Shown: positions 52,362 to 61,483, counted from the first letter of the stretch. The stretch: DNA of 64,000 bases from Flavobacterium cellulosilyticum (GCF_004349355.1 NZ_SMFK01000002.1:62001-126000), one strand, 5' to 3'. Notes: a model not told the origin generated them from the sequence alone. A program made the numbers and translations.

Positions 52362-53140
52362 TGCCTAAACTATCCATTATTACTATCAACTTCAACAATC
52401 TCAAAGGTCTGAAAAGGACTGTTGAAAGTGTGGTCAATCAAACTTGGAAAGATTTTGAGTATATCATCGTTGATGGAGGATCTACTGATGGAAGTGCTGA
52501 ATATATAGAAAAACAAAACACGGATATTGATTATTGGATAAGTGAATCCGATAAAGGGATTTATCATGCTATGAACAAAGGAATTGCAAAAGCTACTGGA
52601 GAATACTTGCTTTTTTTGAATAGTGGGGATCATTTAAATGATTCATCAGTCTTGAAAAAAAATTATGTTCATTTAAAAGACAAAGAAATAGTGTGTTTTA
52701 ATATTAAAGAAGTCAGGGATAATTCAATTAGTATAAAAAAATGTCCTATAGAAATCACCTTTGAATATATGGTTAAAGATTCAATTCCGCATCAATCCAC
52801 TTTTATTCGGAAAAGTTTGTTTGAAAAAATTGGATTGTATGATCAACAATTAAAAATTGTATCGGACTGGAAATTCTTTATTATTGCATTGGGTAAATAC
52901 AATGCGACTTATTTATATGTTGATGATGATTTCTCCACTTTTTATATAGGTGGAATTAGTTCGCATATTGATAATTATCAAAAAATGTTAAAAGAAAAGG
53001 AATTTGTTATTAGTTCAGACTTTTCAATTTTTAGGGATGAAACAAAGGAATATTTTAGGCTAAAAGAAATTGTCTATAATCTGAGGAAATCTAGCAAAAT
53101 AAATTGGTTAATAAAATTTGGGTTATTGAATGAATTTTAA
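52361..53140 (+). CDS. Glycosyltransferase family 2
   Basis: 259 residues, GT-A fold. PKLSIITINFNNLKGLKRTV (2-21), DFEYIIVDGGSTDGSAEYI (about 31-49), SESDKGIYHAMNKGIAKATG (about 60-79) and a D-x-D-like LNSGD (about 86-90). Resembles WcaA/WfgS-type GT2. TAATG overlap with the preceding gene. It belongs to the run of glycosyltransferases behind the ABC exporter. Confidence 0.8.
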   Translation: MPKLSIITINFNNLKGLKRTVESVVNQTWKDFEYIIVDGGSTDGSAEYIEKQNTDIDYWISESDKGIYHAMNKGIAKATGEYLLFLNSGDHLNDSSVLKKNYVHLKDKEIVCFNIKEVRDNSISIKKCPIEITFEYMVKDSIPHQSTFIRKSLFEKIGLYDQQLKIVSDWKFFIIALGKYNATYLYVDDDFSTFYIGGISSHIDNYQKMLKEKEFVISSDFSIFRDETKEYFRLKEIVYNLRKSSKINWLIKFGLLNEF

Positions 53141-53153
53141 AAAAAATGAATTT

Positions 53154-53960
53154 ATGACACAACCCAAACTCTCCATCATAATCACCTGTTACAATCTAGG
53201 AAATTATCTGGAAGAAGCTATTGCGAGCATCGAGGAATATTCACCCTCAAGTGATTATGAAATCATTTTGGTTAATGATGGTTCAACTGATGAATCAACT
53301 CTTCAAATTTTAAAAAAAATAGAGAAACAGGAAAAATCTATAATTGTCCTCCATCAGCCCAATATTGGTTTGGCAAAAGCCAGAAATAACGGTGTTAAAT
53401 TAGCCAAAGGGAAATACATTATTCCTTTAGATGCAGATAATAAATTGCGTCCTGAATTTATAAGGCAAACCATTGCCATTTTAGATTCAAATGATAGTAT
53501 TGATGTTGTTTATGGAAATGCGCAAATTTTTGGGAATGAAGATTCGTTATGGAAAGGGAAACCGTTTGATATTGCCGAAATGGTATTAAATAATTATATA
53601 GATGCTTGTGCGGGTTTCAGAAAATCAGTTTGGTCAGCATTGGGAGGCTATGACGAAAATATGCCAGTAATGGGTTTTGAAGATTGGGATTTATGGTTGC
53701 GAATGGGAGTAATAGGCTGTCAATTTCAATATGTAGATGCTATTTTTTTTGATTATCGGGTACGTGACAATTCAATGCTTTCTGATGCTTGGGAACAAAG
53801 ACCACTATTGCTGGACTATATTTTTAATAAAAAAGAATTAAATTATTTATTGACTTTTCGAAATTGCCTGATTGAAAACCAAAAGTTAAAAGAGGAACCT
53901 GCTGTATCAGCTATTTTTGAACAGTTATTCAAAAAAATAAAAAGGAACCTGAAATTTTAA
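53154..53960 (+). CDS. Glycosyltransferase family 2
   Basis: 268 residues from ATG 53154. LSIIITCYNLGNYLEEAI (6-23), YEIILVNDGSTDESTLQIL (about 34-52), PNIGLAKARNNGVKLAKG (about 69-86), IPLDADNKL with the D-x-D (about 90-98), and GFEDWDLWLRMGV near 173 as the ED region. The frame is also open from ATG 53130, overlapping the previous gene by 11 bases; the shorter start is preferred because conserved sequence begins at MTQPKLSIIIT. A GT4 gene follows directly. Confidence 0.8.
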   Translation: MTQPKLSIIITCYNLGNYLEEAIASIEEYSPSSDYEIILVNDGSTDESTLQILKKIEKQEKSIIVLHQPNIGLAKARNNGVKLAKGKYIIPLDADNKLRPEFIRQTIAILDSNDSIDVVYGNAQIFGNEDSLWKGKPFDIAEMVLNNYIDACAGFRKSVWSALGGYDENMPVMGFEDWDLWLRMGVIGCQFQYVDAIFFDYRVRDNSMLSDAWEQRPLLLDYIFNKKELNYLLTFRNCLIENQKLKEEPAVSAIFEQLFKKIKRNLKF

Positions 53961-53961
53961 A

Positions 53962-55110
53962 ATGAAGAACACTAAAAAAATACTATTTACTACTGAAAAT
54001 GTTTCTTGGGGCGGTAGTGAATTGCTTTGGACAAAAACCATTTTAGAAATGGTAAATCAGGATTGTATCATCAGTATTTATGTCAATCAAAAATTACATC
54101 TTCCGGATTGGATTACTATTCTTGAATCCGAGAAGCAAATCAGCATTTATAGGACACCAGTTTCAGAATTATCAAAGTTAAAAAGAACACTAAATAAAAT
54201 TCTGCCTTACAAATTCCGAATGATTCAGAAAGATAAACGTGAGGAATTTATTTTAGCATTCAGCCCTGATTTATTGGTTATCAATCAAGGTTTCAATTTC
54301 AATGGGGTCGATCTAATGGCTTTTGCTCATCAATCCAGAATTAATTATGTCACCATTTCTCATGCTGTCAACGAAGGAATGTGGCCAGACTTGAACTTGA
54401 GAAATAAAATGTTTGAAGGCTATAGCTACAGCCAAAAAAATTATTTTGTAAGTCAGGACAATCTTGAAGTTACAGAGGCACAATTAGGTTTTAGATTGTT
54501 AAACAGCGAAGTTGTGAGGAATCCATTTAATGTTCCTTTTAGTATAGATTTAATGTTTCCACAGCAGGATATCTATCATTTGGCATGTGTAGGCAGATAC
54601 AACTTTTATGCTAAAGGACAAGATGTGTTGTTGAGGGTTTTAGCTCAAGAAAAATGGAAACAACGCAACCTTATCGTGAATTTTTATGGAGAAGGAAATG
54701 ATATCGATAATCTTAAAGATCTGATTCAATTATACCAAATCAAGAAAGTCATAGTTCATCCGCATACTAAAACGGTTGATATTTGGAAAAATAATCACGG
54801 CTTGCTATTAAGTTCGCGCTTTGAAGGCTTGCCTCTTGTAATTGTTGAATCGATGCTTTGTAAACGGATGGTAATTGTAACCAATGTTAGTGGAAATCAA
54901 GAGTTAGTAATAGATAATGAAACTGGTTTTATTGCAGCTGCACCAAGACCAGAATATGTCGATGAAGCTATGGATAGAGCCTGGCAGGTTCGTGAGAACT
55001 GGCAGCATATAGGAGAAAAGGCGCGGCAAGAAATAATTAAAAGTCTTCCAGAAAATCCGGCCTTGGTTTTTGCCGATTCTTTGATTGCCATTTTGAATAG
55101 TAAAAATTGA
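53962..55110 (+). CDS. Glycosyltransferase family 4
   Basis: 382 residues, GT-B fold. The N-terminus has ENVSWGGSELLWTKTILEM (13-31), the acceptor-side glycine-rich loop. The C-terminal domain: LACVGRYNFYAKGQDVLLRV (about 208-227), LSSRFEGLPLVIVESMLCKR (about 282-301) with the E-x7-E donor site, and NETGFIAAAPRPEYV. The end of the protein is well defined. Sits one base after the GT2 gene. Donor unknown. Confidence 0.78.
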   Translation: MKNTKKILFTTENVSWGGSELLWTKTILEMVNQDCIISIYVNQKLHLPDWITILESEKQISIYRTPVSELSKLKRTLNKILPYKFRMIQKDKREEFILAFSPDLLVINQGFNFNGVDLMAFAHQSRINYVTISHAVNEGMWPDLNLRNKMFEGYSYSQKNYFVSQDNLEVTEAQLGFRLLNSEVVRNPFNVPFSIDLMFPQQDIYHLACVGRYNFYAKGQDVLLRVLAQEKWKQRNLIVNFYGEGNDIDNLKDLIQLYQIKKVIVHPHTKTVDIWKNNHGLLLSSRFEGLPLVIVESMLCKRMVIVTNVSGNQELVIDNETGFIAAAPRPEYVDEAMDRAWQVRENWQHIGEKARQEIIKSLPENPALVFADSLIAILNSKN

Positions 55111-55114
55111 TTGT

Positions 55115-56017
55115 ATGTATTCTAAAGTTTATTTTATTCTTGCACATAAAAAACCAGCCCAACTTAAAGCCTTGATTTCTTTGCTACAAGATAGAAAATC
55201 TTATTTTTTTATTCATTTAGATAAAAATGTAACTATTGAATTATTTGAGTCGATCCAACAGATGGAGCATTGTTATTTCATAAAAGGGAGAGAGCAAGGC
55301 CGTTGGGGAGGGTTTGGTATTGTACAAGCTACATTAAATGGTATGATGGAGATTCATGAATTTATGATAAACAATCACAATACTGAAAATTACCATTGCA
55401 TTTTTTTATCTGGAGAAGATTTGCCTCTAAAAGCCAATACAAAAATCCATGATTTTTTAGAAAAAAAGCAAGATACCTCTTTTATATATCATTGGAAATT
55501 GCCTTATGACAAATGGTGGAATGGAGGTCTTTTTAGGTTTGAATCGCTGTATATTTTTGATTTTAATAAACATCCAAAAATGCATTATTGGTTAAACAAA
55601 ACAATCAGAAAATTGAAACTTAATTTTTTGTTTCCAATCAATAGAATCAAAAAGCAATATCCTGATTTGGTACTATATGGCAGCAGTCAGTGGATGGTTT
55701 TTTCAAAAAATTTGATGAATAAAGTTATCGAAAAATCAAATAATGAACAAGGATTCAAAAAGCTTTTCAAACAGGTCCTCCTACCAGATGAACTTTACAT
55801 TATAACACTTATCCAAAATTTTTTGACAGCGGAAAGCGTATTCATTGAAAATAGTCCAACACATTTGATTATTTTTAAAGGTGTCAATGCCAATCCTCAA
55901 TACTTATCTATTGAAGAGATTCAAAACAATAACACAGAATCGACTTTATTTGCTCGAAAATTTAACCGTGCCAATAACGGGGATGCAATTGATTATATTC
56001 AAACCATTCTAAACTAA
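55115..56017 (+). CDS. Core-2/I-branching-type N-acetylglucosaminyltransferase (GT14-like)
   Basis: 300 residues. It begins YFILAHKKPAQLKALISLLQ (6-25) followed by YFFIHLDKN (about 30-38), RWGGFGIVQATLNGM (about 63-77), CIFLSGEDLPLKA (about 99-111) and YGSSQWMVFSKN (about 189-200) with LLPDELYI (about 222-229). These are the conserved blocks of the Branch domain first known from animal core-2 beta-1,6-GlcNAc transferases and also found in bacteria. The SGEDLPL block and DE in the late motif are expected. It may put a side branch on the exported polymer. ATG 55115 follows the previous stop by 4 bases. Confidence 0.75.
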   Translation: MYSKVYFILAHKKPAQLKALISLLQDRKSYFFIHLDKNVTIELFESIQQMEHCYFIKGREQGRWGGFGIVQATLNGMMEIHEFMINNHNTENYHCIFLSGEDLPLKANTKIHDFLEKKQDTSFIYHWKLPYDKWWNGGLFRFESLYIFDFNKHPKMHYWLNKTIRKLKLNFLFPINRIKKQYPDLVLYGSSQWMVFSKNLMNKVIEKSNNEQGFKKLFKQVLLPDELYIITLIQNFLTAESVFIENSPTHLIIFKGVNANPQYLSIEEIQNNNTESTLFARKFNRANNGDAIDYIQTILN

Positions 56018-57027
56018 TGAAAAAATTAGCAGTTTTATTACCTACTTATAATGCTGTGGATTACCTGCCAGAAAGTATTGATTCAGTATTGAATCAGACT
56101 TTCACTGACTTTGATTTGTATGTCTATGATGATTGCTCTACTGATAATACTGAAGATATTGTTTCGAAATACAAGGATACTCGGCTTTATTATAGAAAGA
56201 ATTTAGAAAATCTAGGTATTGCCAAAACTTTGAACAAAGGTTTAGAAGAATTGCTTCCACAATATGAATACATTGCCCGAATGGATGCCGATGATTGGTG
56301 TTACCCAGAAAGATTTGAAAAACAAATGGATTTTTTGAATAAAAATCAAGAAATCGTGATGTGTGGCACACAAGGTTATTGGCTGAAAGACATTAATCAA
56401 AATCCAATTTCAGCTTGGAAATATCCAACTCGTGAAGCATATATTAAGATTTATATGCTTTTTGCAGCTTCATTTGGGCATTCTTCCGTAATATTTAGAA
56501 GTGCTAGTTTTGATAAATTTAATTTAAGATATAACGAAAATATTTCAACCTGTGAAGATTGGGATTTATGGATTCGAGTAGCAAAAATGGGGCACGTTGC
56601 CAATTTACCTGATTTTGTTATGAAGTATCGAATTCTAGAAAACAGCAATCATCGTTCTTCAGGAAATACCAAAAGGCATTTAGAGGAAAGGTCTATGATT
56701 ATTTCCAGCTATTGGACTAATTTTGGTATTAGTTTTAAGCCAGAACAGGTTTATGACTATTATTATGGGAATAAAACAATGACTCCATGCGATTTTATTA
56801 TAAAATTAAGTGTATTAATAAAGACATTTAACCTACTTTATGCAAATACTGAAAACAATTTTGTTATAGCTGAAAGAAAGAATTTTAGTTACATGATGGT
56901 TAGAAGAATTTTAGATTTTTGGAAACGCTCACAAGTAAGCAGATTTGATTTATTAATTTGGAAAGTAATACTAAAAGAGGTGACATTTATGAACAAAATT
57001 AAATTACTTAAAAGTATAATTAGATAA
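56017..57027 (+). CDS. Glycosyltransferase family 2
   Basis: 336 residues. KKLAVLLPTYNAVDYLPESI (2-21), FDLYVYDDCSTDNTEDIV (about 32-49), NLGIAKTLNKGLE (about 64-76), YIARMDADDWCYPERFEKQM (about 85-104) with the D-x-D, and CEDWDLWIRVAKMG (about 177-190) as ED region. A C-terminal extension of about 100 residues is basic and shows no further domain. Overlaps the branching transferase by one base (TAATG). Confidence 0.8.
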   Translation: MKKLAVLLPTYNAVDYLPESIDSVLNQTFTDFDLYVYDDCSTDNTEDIVSKYKDTRLYYRKNLENLGIAKTLNKGLEELLPQYEYIARMDADDWCYPERFEKQMDFLNKNQEIVMCGTQGYWLKDINQNPISAWKYPTREAYIKIYMLFAASFGHSSVIFRSASFDKFNLRYNENISTCEDWDLWIRVAKMGHVANLPDFVMKYRILENSNHRSSGNTKRHLEERSMIISSYWTNFGISFKPEQVYDYYYGNKTMTPCDFIIKLSVLIKTFNLLYANTENNFVIAERKNFSYMMVRRILDFWKRSQVSRFDLLIWKVILKEVTFMNKIKLLKSIIR

Positions 57028-57034
57028 TTGATTT

Positions 57035-57919
57035 ATGCAAGCATCAATACTTATTGTGTCCAAAAACAGAAAAGAAGAACTGGAGTTTACACTAACTGTA
57101 TTGGCTCGAGTGATTGATTTATCAGTACATGAAGTGTTGGTTTTTCTGGATGGTTGTACAGATGATTCTTCCATTTTAGAAAATAATATTATTTGGGTGA
57201 GATGGTATTCTTCCGAGAAAAGCATAGGAGCATCAGCTGCTAGATATCAGTTGTATCCAATGGCACAAGGAGAAATATTATTTGGATTTGATGATGATGC
57301 TCACCCTTTAAATGCTGATTTTATTGACAAAACTATTCGTCTTTTTGATAGTCATTCCAATGTTGGTATTATTGCTTTTCAAGAAGTAAAAGGAATTTAT
57401 GCTTTAGATGCAGAGGCCCTGGCTTTAACGCAATCTCCGGATGAGGAATACTACACTAACGAATTTATCGGATGTGGTTTTTCGATTCGCAAAAAGGTAT
57501 ATGAATCCACGAATGGTTTTCCAGTTTGGATAGATATCTATGGAGAAGAGTCTTGCGTTGCATTGGAAGTTATCGCTAAAGGATATGATATACTATATTC
57601 CAATACAATTAAAGTAAATCATAGAGTAAATAAGGAATTGCGAAAAATTTCAGGAAAGAATTACTTTAGATTTGGCAATCAATTAAAAAATACAACCTAT
57701 TATTATTTGGTCTATTATCCTTTTCCCATAGTTAAAATTTTTAAATTGTATTTGCATAACTTTAAAAAATATGCATTAACCGATGTTACATTTTTTAAGA
57801 TATTTTTTCAGACTATATTGGAAGCAATATGGTATTTACCCAAAATAATGAGATATAGGAAACCAGTAGATAATGCTATCTTAAAAAACATGGGGCAATT
57901 AAAAAACTTAGAATTTTAA
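57035..57919 (+). CDS. Glycosyltransferase family 2
   Basis: 294 residues. QASILIVSKNRKEELEFTLT (2-21), VHEVLVFLDGCTDDSSIL (about 31-48), KSIGASAARYQLYPMAQG (about 61-78), ILFGFDDDAHPLNADFI (about 80-96) with the D-x-D site, and WIDIYGEESCVALEVIAKG (about 169-187). The C-terminal part contains a hydrophobic stretch around PFPIVKIFKLYLH, perhaps membrane-associated. Sits 7 bases after the previous gene. Substrate unknown. Confidence 0.77.
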   Translation: MQASILIVSKNRKEELEFTLTVLARVIDLSVHEVLVFLDGCTDDSSILENNIIWVRWYSSEKSIGASAARYQLYPMAQGEILFGFDDDAHPLNADFIDKTIRLFDSHSNVGIIAFQEVKGIYALDAEALALTQSPDEEYYTNEFIGCGFSIRKKVYESTNGFPVWIDIYGEESCVALEVIAKGYDILYSNTIKVNHRVNKELRKISGKNYFRFGNQLKNTTYYYLVYYPFPIVKIFKLYLHNFKKYALTDVTFFKIFFQTILEAIWYLPKIMRYRKPVDNAILKNMGQLKNLEF

Positions 57920-57939
57920 CCAATACAAGGAAAAATAAA

Positions 57940-58656
57940 ATGATAAAAATATTAAAAAAAATATTTAAAGGTTTTGGATATAAAATCTCTAAAATAAGTA
58001 AAATATTGTTAGTTGATGATAATCCATTTGTTGCCATTAAAAATAAATTACCTGCGGAGAATGTCGTTTTTTTTGACATAGGCGCCAACTTAGGTCAGAC
58101 GACTAAAAAGATGAGCAATTATTATTCAAAGGCATCAATTTATGCTTTTGAACCAAGCAAAAAATGTTTTGAATCTCTAAAAATTAATTGTGATATTACT
58201 AATGTTAGTTTTCATAATTTGGCTATGGGTTCTAATAGTGGGTATTATGTATTTAATGAATATTCCTGGAGTGCAATGAATTCTTTTTTAGAGAGAGCTT
58301 ATGGGACTGCAAAAATCATTGAGACATATCTTGTTGAGGTTATAACAATTGATCAATTTTGCCAAAATAATAGCATTTCCTATTTGAACTTATTAAAAAC
58401 AGATACTGAAGGTTATGAACTTAATGTTTTGAAAGGCGCTTCAGAAATGATGAAAAAAAATATGATTCAGTTCGTATATGTTGAGATTTTTTTTAACGAG
58501 AATTATATCAATCAATCTTCATTTGGTGATATTTACAACTATTTATTAGAAAATAGTTTTGAATTAGTACGATTTTATGATGTCAATTATACAGATGAAG
58601 GCCTTGCTTCAAAAACAGATGCATTATTTATTAATAAAAAGTTCAAATTAAACTAA
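57940..58656 (+). CDS. FkbM-family methyltransferase
   Basis: 238 residues. VVFFDIGANLGQTTKKMSNY (about 42-61) is the AdoMet-binding motif, IYAFEPSKKCFESLK (about 67-81) the acidic loop, and LLKTDTEGYELNVLKGASEM (about 151-170) the family signature. A second FkbM gene is at 50551, so the cluster after the ABC exporter is bounded by two methyltransferases. O-methylation of a sugar in the polymer is inferred. Confidence 0.8.
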   Translation: MIKILKKIFKGFGYKISKISKILLVDDNPFVAIKNKLPAENVVFFDIGANLGQTTKKMSNYYSKASIYAFEPSKKCFESLKINCDITNVSFHNLAMGSNSGYYVFNEYSWSAMNSFLERAYGTAKIIETYLVEVITIDQFCQNNSISYLNLLKTDTEGYELNVLKGASEMMKKNMIQFVYVEIFFNENYINQSSFGDIYNYLLENSFELVRFYDVNYTDEGLASKTDALFINKKFKLN

Positions 58657-58684
58657 AGTGTTTTTACAATAAGTAAACTTCAAA

Positions 58685-59383
58685 ATGAAAACAATAGCTA
58701 TTATTCCTGCTCGAGGAGGATCCAAAAGGTTGCCCAATAAAAATAAACTTTTGTTAGGAGGTATTCCTTTGATTGCACATAGTATAGTTTATGCTCAGGA
58801 AAATAGTGACATTATCAATGAAATCTATGTTTCAACTGATGATGAAGATATTAAAAAAATTGCTTTGCACTATGGTGTTAAAGTAATTGATAGGCCAGAG
58901 GAGTTAGCTGGGGATTTTGAACCTACAGTTTCGGCTCTTCGTCATGTTTTGCAATCAATAGAGGGTACTATTGAAAATGTAATTTTATTGCAGCCTACGA
59001 ATCCACTTCGTGAAGCAAATTTATTGGAACAAGCATTTAATAAATTTCAGACTCAAAATTATGATAGTTTATTTACTGTAACTAGGAATCACCAAAAGTT
59101 AGGAAAAATTGAGAACAATCAATTTATCCCTTTTAATTATACAATTGGGCAACGTAGTCAAGATTTAGAACCACTTTATTATGAAAATGGTTTGTTGTAC
59201 ATAAGCAAAGTGAATTTGATTTTAGAAAATATAATTATTTCAAAACAAGCTTTTCCTTTTGAAGTGAAGCGAAATTTTGCATGTGTTGATATTGATTCGC
59301 AAGCTGATTTGGATTATGCAGAATATTTATATAACAAAGGATCACAAACCCATACAGCGTTTGGTATGGAGCAATCGAGCTAA
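58685..59383 (+). CDS. neuA: CMP-nonulosonate cytidylyltransferase (NeuA/LegF/PseF type)
   Basis: 232 residues. AIIPARGGSKRLPNKNKLLL (5-24) is the nucleotide-binding loop of CMP-sialate synthetases, with EIYVSTDDEDIKKIALHYGV (about 46-65), RPEELAGDFEPTVSALRHVL (about 71-90) and LLQPTNPLREANLLEQAF (about 101-118). It activates a nonulosonic acid (Neu5Ac, legionaminic or pseudaminic) with CTP. Followed by a NeuB-like gene; together with the NeuC-like gene at 61600 this is a nonulosonic acid set. The short C-terminus lacks an extra domain. Confidence 0.85.
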   Translation: MKTIAIIPARGGSKRLPNKNKLLLGGIPLIAHSIVYAQENSDIINEIYVSTDDEDIKKIALHYGVKVIDRPEELAGDFEPTVSALRHVLQSIEGTIENVILLQPTNPLREANLLEQAFNKFQTQNYDSLFTVTRNHQKLGKIENNQFIPFNYTIGQRSQDLEPLYYENGLLYISKVNLILENIIISKQAFPFEVKRNFACVDIDSQADLDYAEYLYNKGSQTHTAFGMEQSS

Positions 59384-59405
59384 CTACATTCAATTTATTT
59401 GTCTA

Positions 59406-59421
59406 CTCGAGCGTAGTCGAG
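59406..59421. repeat. Single REP-like palindrome before neuB
   Basis: CTCGAGCGTAGTCGAG, whose ends (CTCGA/TCGAG) are inverted around GCGTAG. It differs from the core of the array at 60506-61483 (CGAGCGCAGTCGAG) by one base, so it is an outlying single copy of the same family. Confidence 0.7.
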
Positions 59422-59442
59422 AAGCATAATTTATAATTTACT

Positions 59443-60483
59443 ATGAACCCATTCATTACAATAGCAGGGCGAAAAATAGGCTTAGATTCCCCACCATTTG
59501 TCATTGCCGAAATCGGAATTAATCACGAAGGCTCATTGGTCATAGCCAAGGAAATGGTCGATGCAGCACATAGAGCAGGAGTAGAAGCTGTAAAACATCA
59601 AACCCATATTGTAGCAGACGAAATGAGTGCTGCCGCAAAAAAAGTAATTCCAGGCAATTCCGATGTTTCCATTTATGAAATTATGGAACGCTGTGCACTT
59701 AATGAAGCCGATGAGCTGGAACTAAAAAACTATGTGGAAAACAAAGGGATGCTTTTTATTTCGACTCCATTTTCCCGAGCTGCAGCCAACAGATTGCAAA
59801 AATTTGATATTCCAGCTTATAAAATTGGTTCTGGCGAATGCAATAATTATCCCTTATTAGAACATATTGCCACATTTGGCAAACCAGTTATTTTGAGTAC
59901 GGGAATGAATACCATAGAAAGTATTCGGAAAGCGGTGGCTATTTTTGATCAACATAAAATTCCAGTGGCGCTTTTGCACACTACTAATTTGTATCCAACG
60001 CCCATTCATTTGGTACGTTTGGGTGCAATGATGGAAATGCACGCTGCTTTTCCAGATAAAATTTTTGGACTGAGCGATCATACTTTGAACAACAATGCGT
60101 GTTTGGGAGCAGTAGCTTTGGGCGCAAGTATATTGGAGCGTCATTTTACGGACACTATGCACCGTATAGGACCTGATATTGTTTGTAGTATGGATGAACA
60201 AGCTGCAAAAGAACTTGTTATAAATTCTAATGAAATCTGGCAAATGCGCGGAGGAGTCAAAGCTCCAGCACAAGAAGAACAGGCTACTATTGATTTTGCT
60301 TTTGCTACAGTTTGTACTATAGCTCCAATAAAAAAAGGAGAGTTATATACCAAAGACTATATCTGGGTCAAAAGACCTGGTACAGGAGCGATTTTAGCCG
60401 AACATTTTGACTCAATTTTAGGAAAAAGGGCCACTAGAAATATAGAAAATGATGAGCAATTAAGTTGGGAGGACATTAAATGA
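59443..60483 (+). CDS. neuB: Nonulosonic acid synthase, NeuB/LegI type
   Basis: 346 residues. N-terminal TIM-barrel: [20 protein letters not shown] (about 17-36), [14 protein letters not shown] (about 49-62), [20 protein letters not shown] (about 103-122), [16 protein letters not shown] (about 125-140), [16 protein letters not shown] (about 147-162), [20 protein letters not shown] (about 207-226). C-terminal SAF/antifreeze-like domain from about residue 283 ([20 protein letters not shown]). Condenses phosphoenolpyruvate with a 6-carbon N-acetylated sugar. A REP-like palindrome lies 21 bases upstream, and the REP array starts just after the gene. Confidence 0.9.
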   Translation: MNPFITIAGRKIGLDSPPFVIAEIGINHEGSLVIAKEMVDAAHRAGVEAVKHQTHIVADEMSAAAKKVIPGNSDVSIYEIMERCALNEADELELKNYVENKGMLFISTPFSRAAANRLQKFDIPAYKIGSGECNNYPLLEHIATFGKPVILSTGMNTIESIRKAVAIFDQHKIPVALLHTTNLYPTPIHLVRLGAMMEMHAAFPDKIFGLSDHTLNNNACLGAVALGASILERHFTDTMHRIGPDIVCSMDEQAAKELVINSNEIWQMRGGVKAPAQEEQATIDFAFATVCTIAPIKKGELYTKDYIWVKRPGTGAILAEHFDSILGKRATRNIENDEQLSWEDIK

Positions 60484-60505
60484 TTAAAGTAATTTAATAA
60501 AATAG

Positions 60506-60903
60506 TCTCGACTGCGCTCAACTTGACACACTCGTGATGATATAAGGATTAATTTAACAATTCGGTTATCAAATTGAGCCTTTCGAATTCGCTCAAATAG
60601 GTTTAAGTCGAGATTATTTTAAAAACACGAGCGTCTCGTCCATAGACTGGGCCTGAGATGTCTCGCTCTACCTGACATAAATGACTTATGTCAAATCGAG
60701 CGCAGTCGAGATTGTTTTTAAAAATAGTTACGTCTTGTTCATCGTAATTTTTCCCTCGACTGCGCTCGGAATGACTCTCTCGACATAATATAAATCACGC
60801 GCGTCTCGACGGCGCTCGACGTGACAAAAAGCAGTAGGAAAGAATCAGACACTGTCAAATCGAGCCTTTCGAATTCGCTCAAGACAGGTTTAAGTCGAGA
60901 TTC
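60506..60903. repeat. REP-like palindromic repeat cluster, upstream part
   Basis: The core CTCGACTGCGCTCGA and its reverse complement occur repeatedly in alternating sense: 60506-60520 (+), 60697-60710 (-), 60755-60768 (+) and 60805-60819 (+, one mismatch). Two longer variants with GAGCCTTTCGAATTCGCTCAA occur at about 60577-60595 and 60861-60880, the second running up to the GIY-YIG gene. Flanks of the core are also repeated (GTCAAAT before; ATGAC or GTGAC after), so neighbouring copies are inverted pairs. No protein is encoded. Confidence 0.9.
60689..60769. repeat. REPIN-like inverted pair, 81-base exact copy A
   Basis: The element runs from TGTCAAAT to GCGCTCGG. Its two ends hold the 14-base core in opposite sense (60697-60710 and 60755-60768) around a 44-base spacer, so it can fold into one long hairpin. 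An identical 81-base copy is at 61403-61483, on the other side of the GIY-YIG gene. Confidence 0.9.
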
Positions 60904-60925
60904 TTATTTTAAATTCAATGTTTAT

Positions 60926-61249
60926 ATGAAATTCTATTACGTATATATTCTCAAATGCAATGATAATTCTCTATATGTTGGAATTACTTCTGATATTGAA
61001 AGGAGATTATTGGAACATAATGCAGGAAAATATCCAGATGCTTATACACATTCTCGAAGACCTGTTATACTTGTTTTTTACCAAGATTTTACAGAAGCCA
61101 ATCAAGCTATTGAATTTGAAAAGAAAATAAAAAAATGGAGTAGAGCAAAAAAACAGTGTTTGATAGATGAAAATTTTAATAAATTGCAGGACTTGTCTGA
61201 ATGCAGAAATGCAACACATCATAAATATAATCCAAATAAAGGAAAGTAG
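60926..61249 (+). CDS. Single-domain GIY-YIG nuclease-family protein
   Basis: 107 residues from ATG 60926. FYYVYILKCNDNSLYVGITS (3-22) is the GIY-YIG pattern (VYI...YVG), followed by DIERRLLEHNAGKYPDAYTH (23-42), with the Arg of the family, and EFEKKIKKWSRAKKQCLIDE (about 75-94) with the conserved Glu. The tail DLSECRNATHHKY is like that of many Flavobacteriia relatives. The frame is open from an ATG at 60821, but those 35 extra codons read through REP repeats, so the shorter start is right. Small GIY-YIG proteins of this size are usually of unknown role. The gene is closely flanked by REP-like repeats on both sides, interrupting the neu gene set. Confidence 0.85.
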   Translation: MKFYYVYILKCNDNSLYVGITSDIERRLLEHNAGKYPDAYTHSRRPVILVFYQDFTEANQAIEFEKKIKKWSRAKKQCLIDENFNKLQDLSECRNATHHKYNPNKGK

Positions 61250-61254
61250 TAATT

Positions 61255-61483
61255 GTCAAATCGAGCGCAGTCGAGATTGTTTTGAAAACACGAGCGTCTC
61301 GATCCGGTACTGCGCTCGGGATGACACGATTGACATTATATAAATCACGAGCGTCTCGACTGCGCTCGACGTGACAAAAAGCAGTAGTAAAGAATTAGAC
61401 ACTGTCAAATCGAGCGCAGTCGAGATTGTTTTTAAAAATAGTTACGTCTTGTTCATCGTAATTTTTCCCTCGACTGCGCTCGG
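61255..61483. repeat. REP-like palindromic repeat cluster, downstream part
   Basis: Cores at 61261-61275 (-), about 61294-61320 (+, broken by an insert), 61355-61369 (+), 61411-61424 (-) and 61469-61482 (+). The 81-base copy at 61403-61483 equals 60689-60769. A second block, from ATGAC through AAAAAGCAGTAG to GACACTGTCAAATCGAG, is shared between about 60771-60866 and 61321-61413 with few differences. The frames open across these repeats are not genes. Confidence 0.9.

Noticed and set aside
59857..60273. Minus-strand frame of 138 codons inside neuB
   Set aside because: It is entirely antisense to a well-conserved neuB gene, with a composition rich in His, Ser and Gln as expected of a shadow frame.
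60821..60925. N-terminal extension of the GIY-YIG gene to ATG 60821
   Set aside because: The extra 35 codons read through the REP repeats and are rich in Ser and Lys. The family begins at FYYVYILKC, so ATG 60926 fits.
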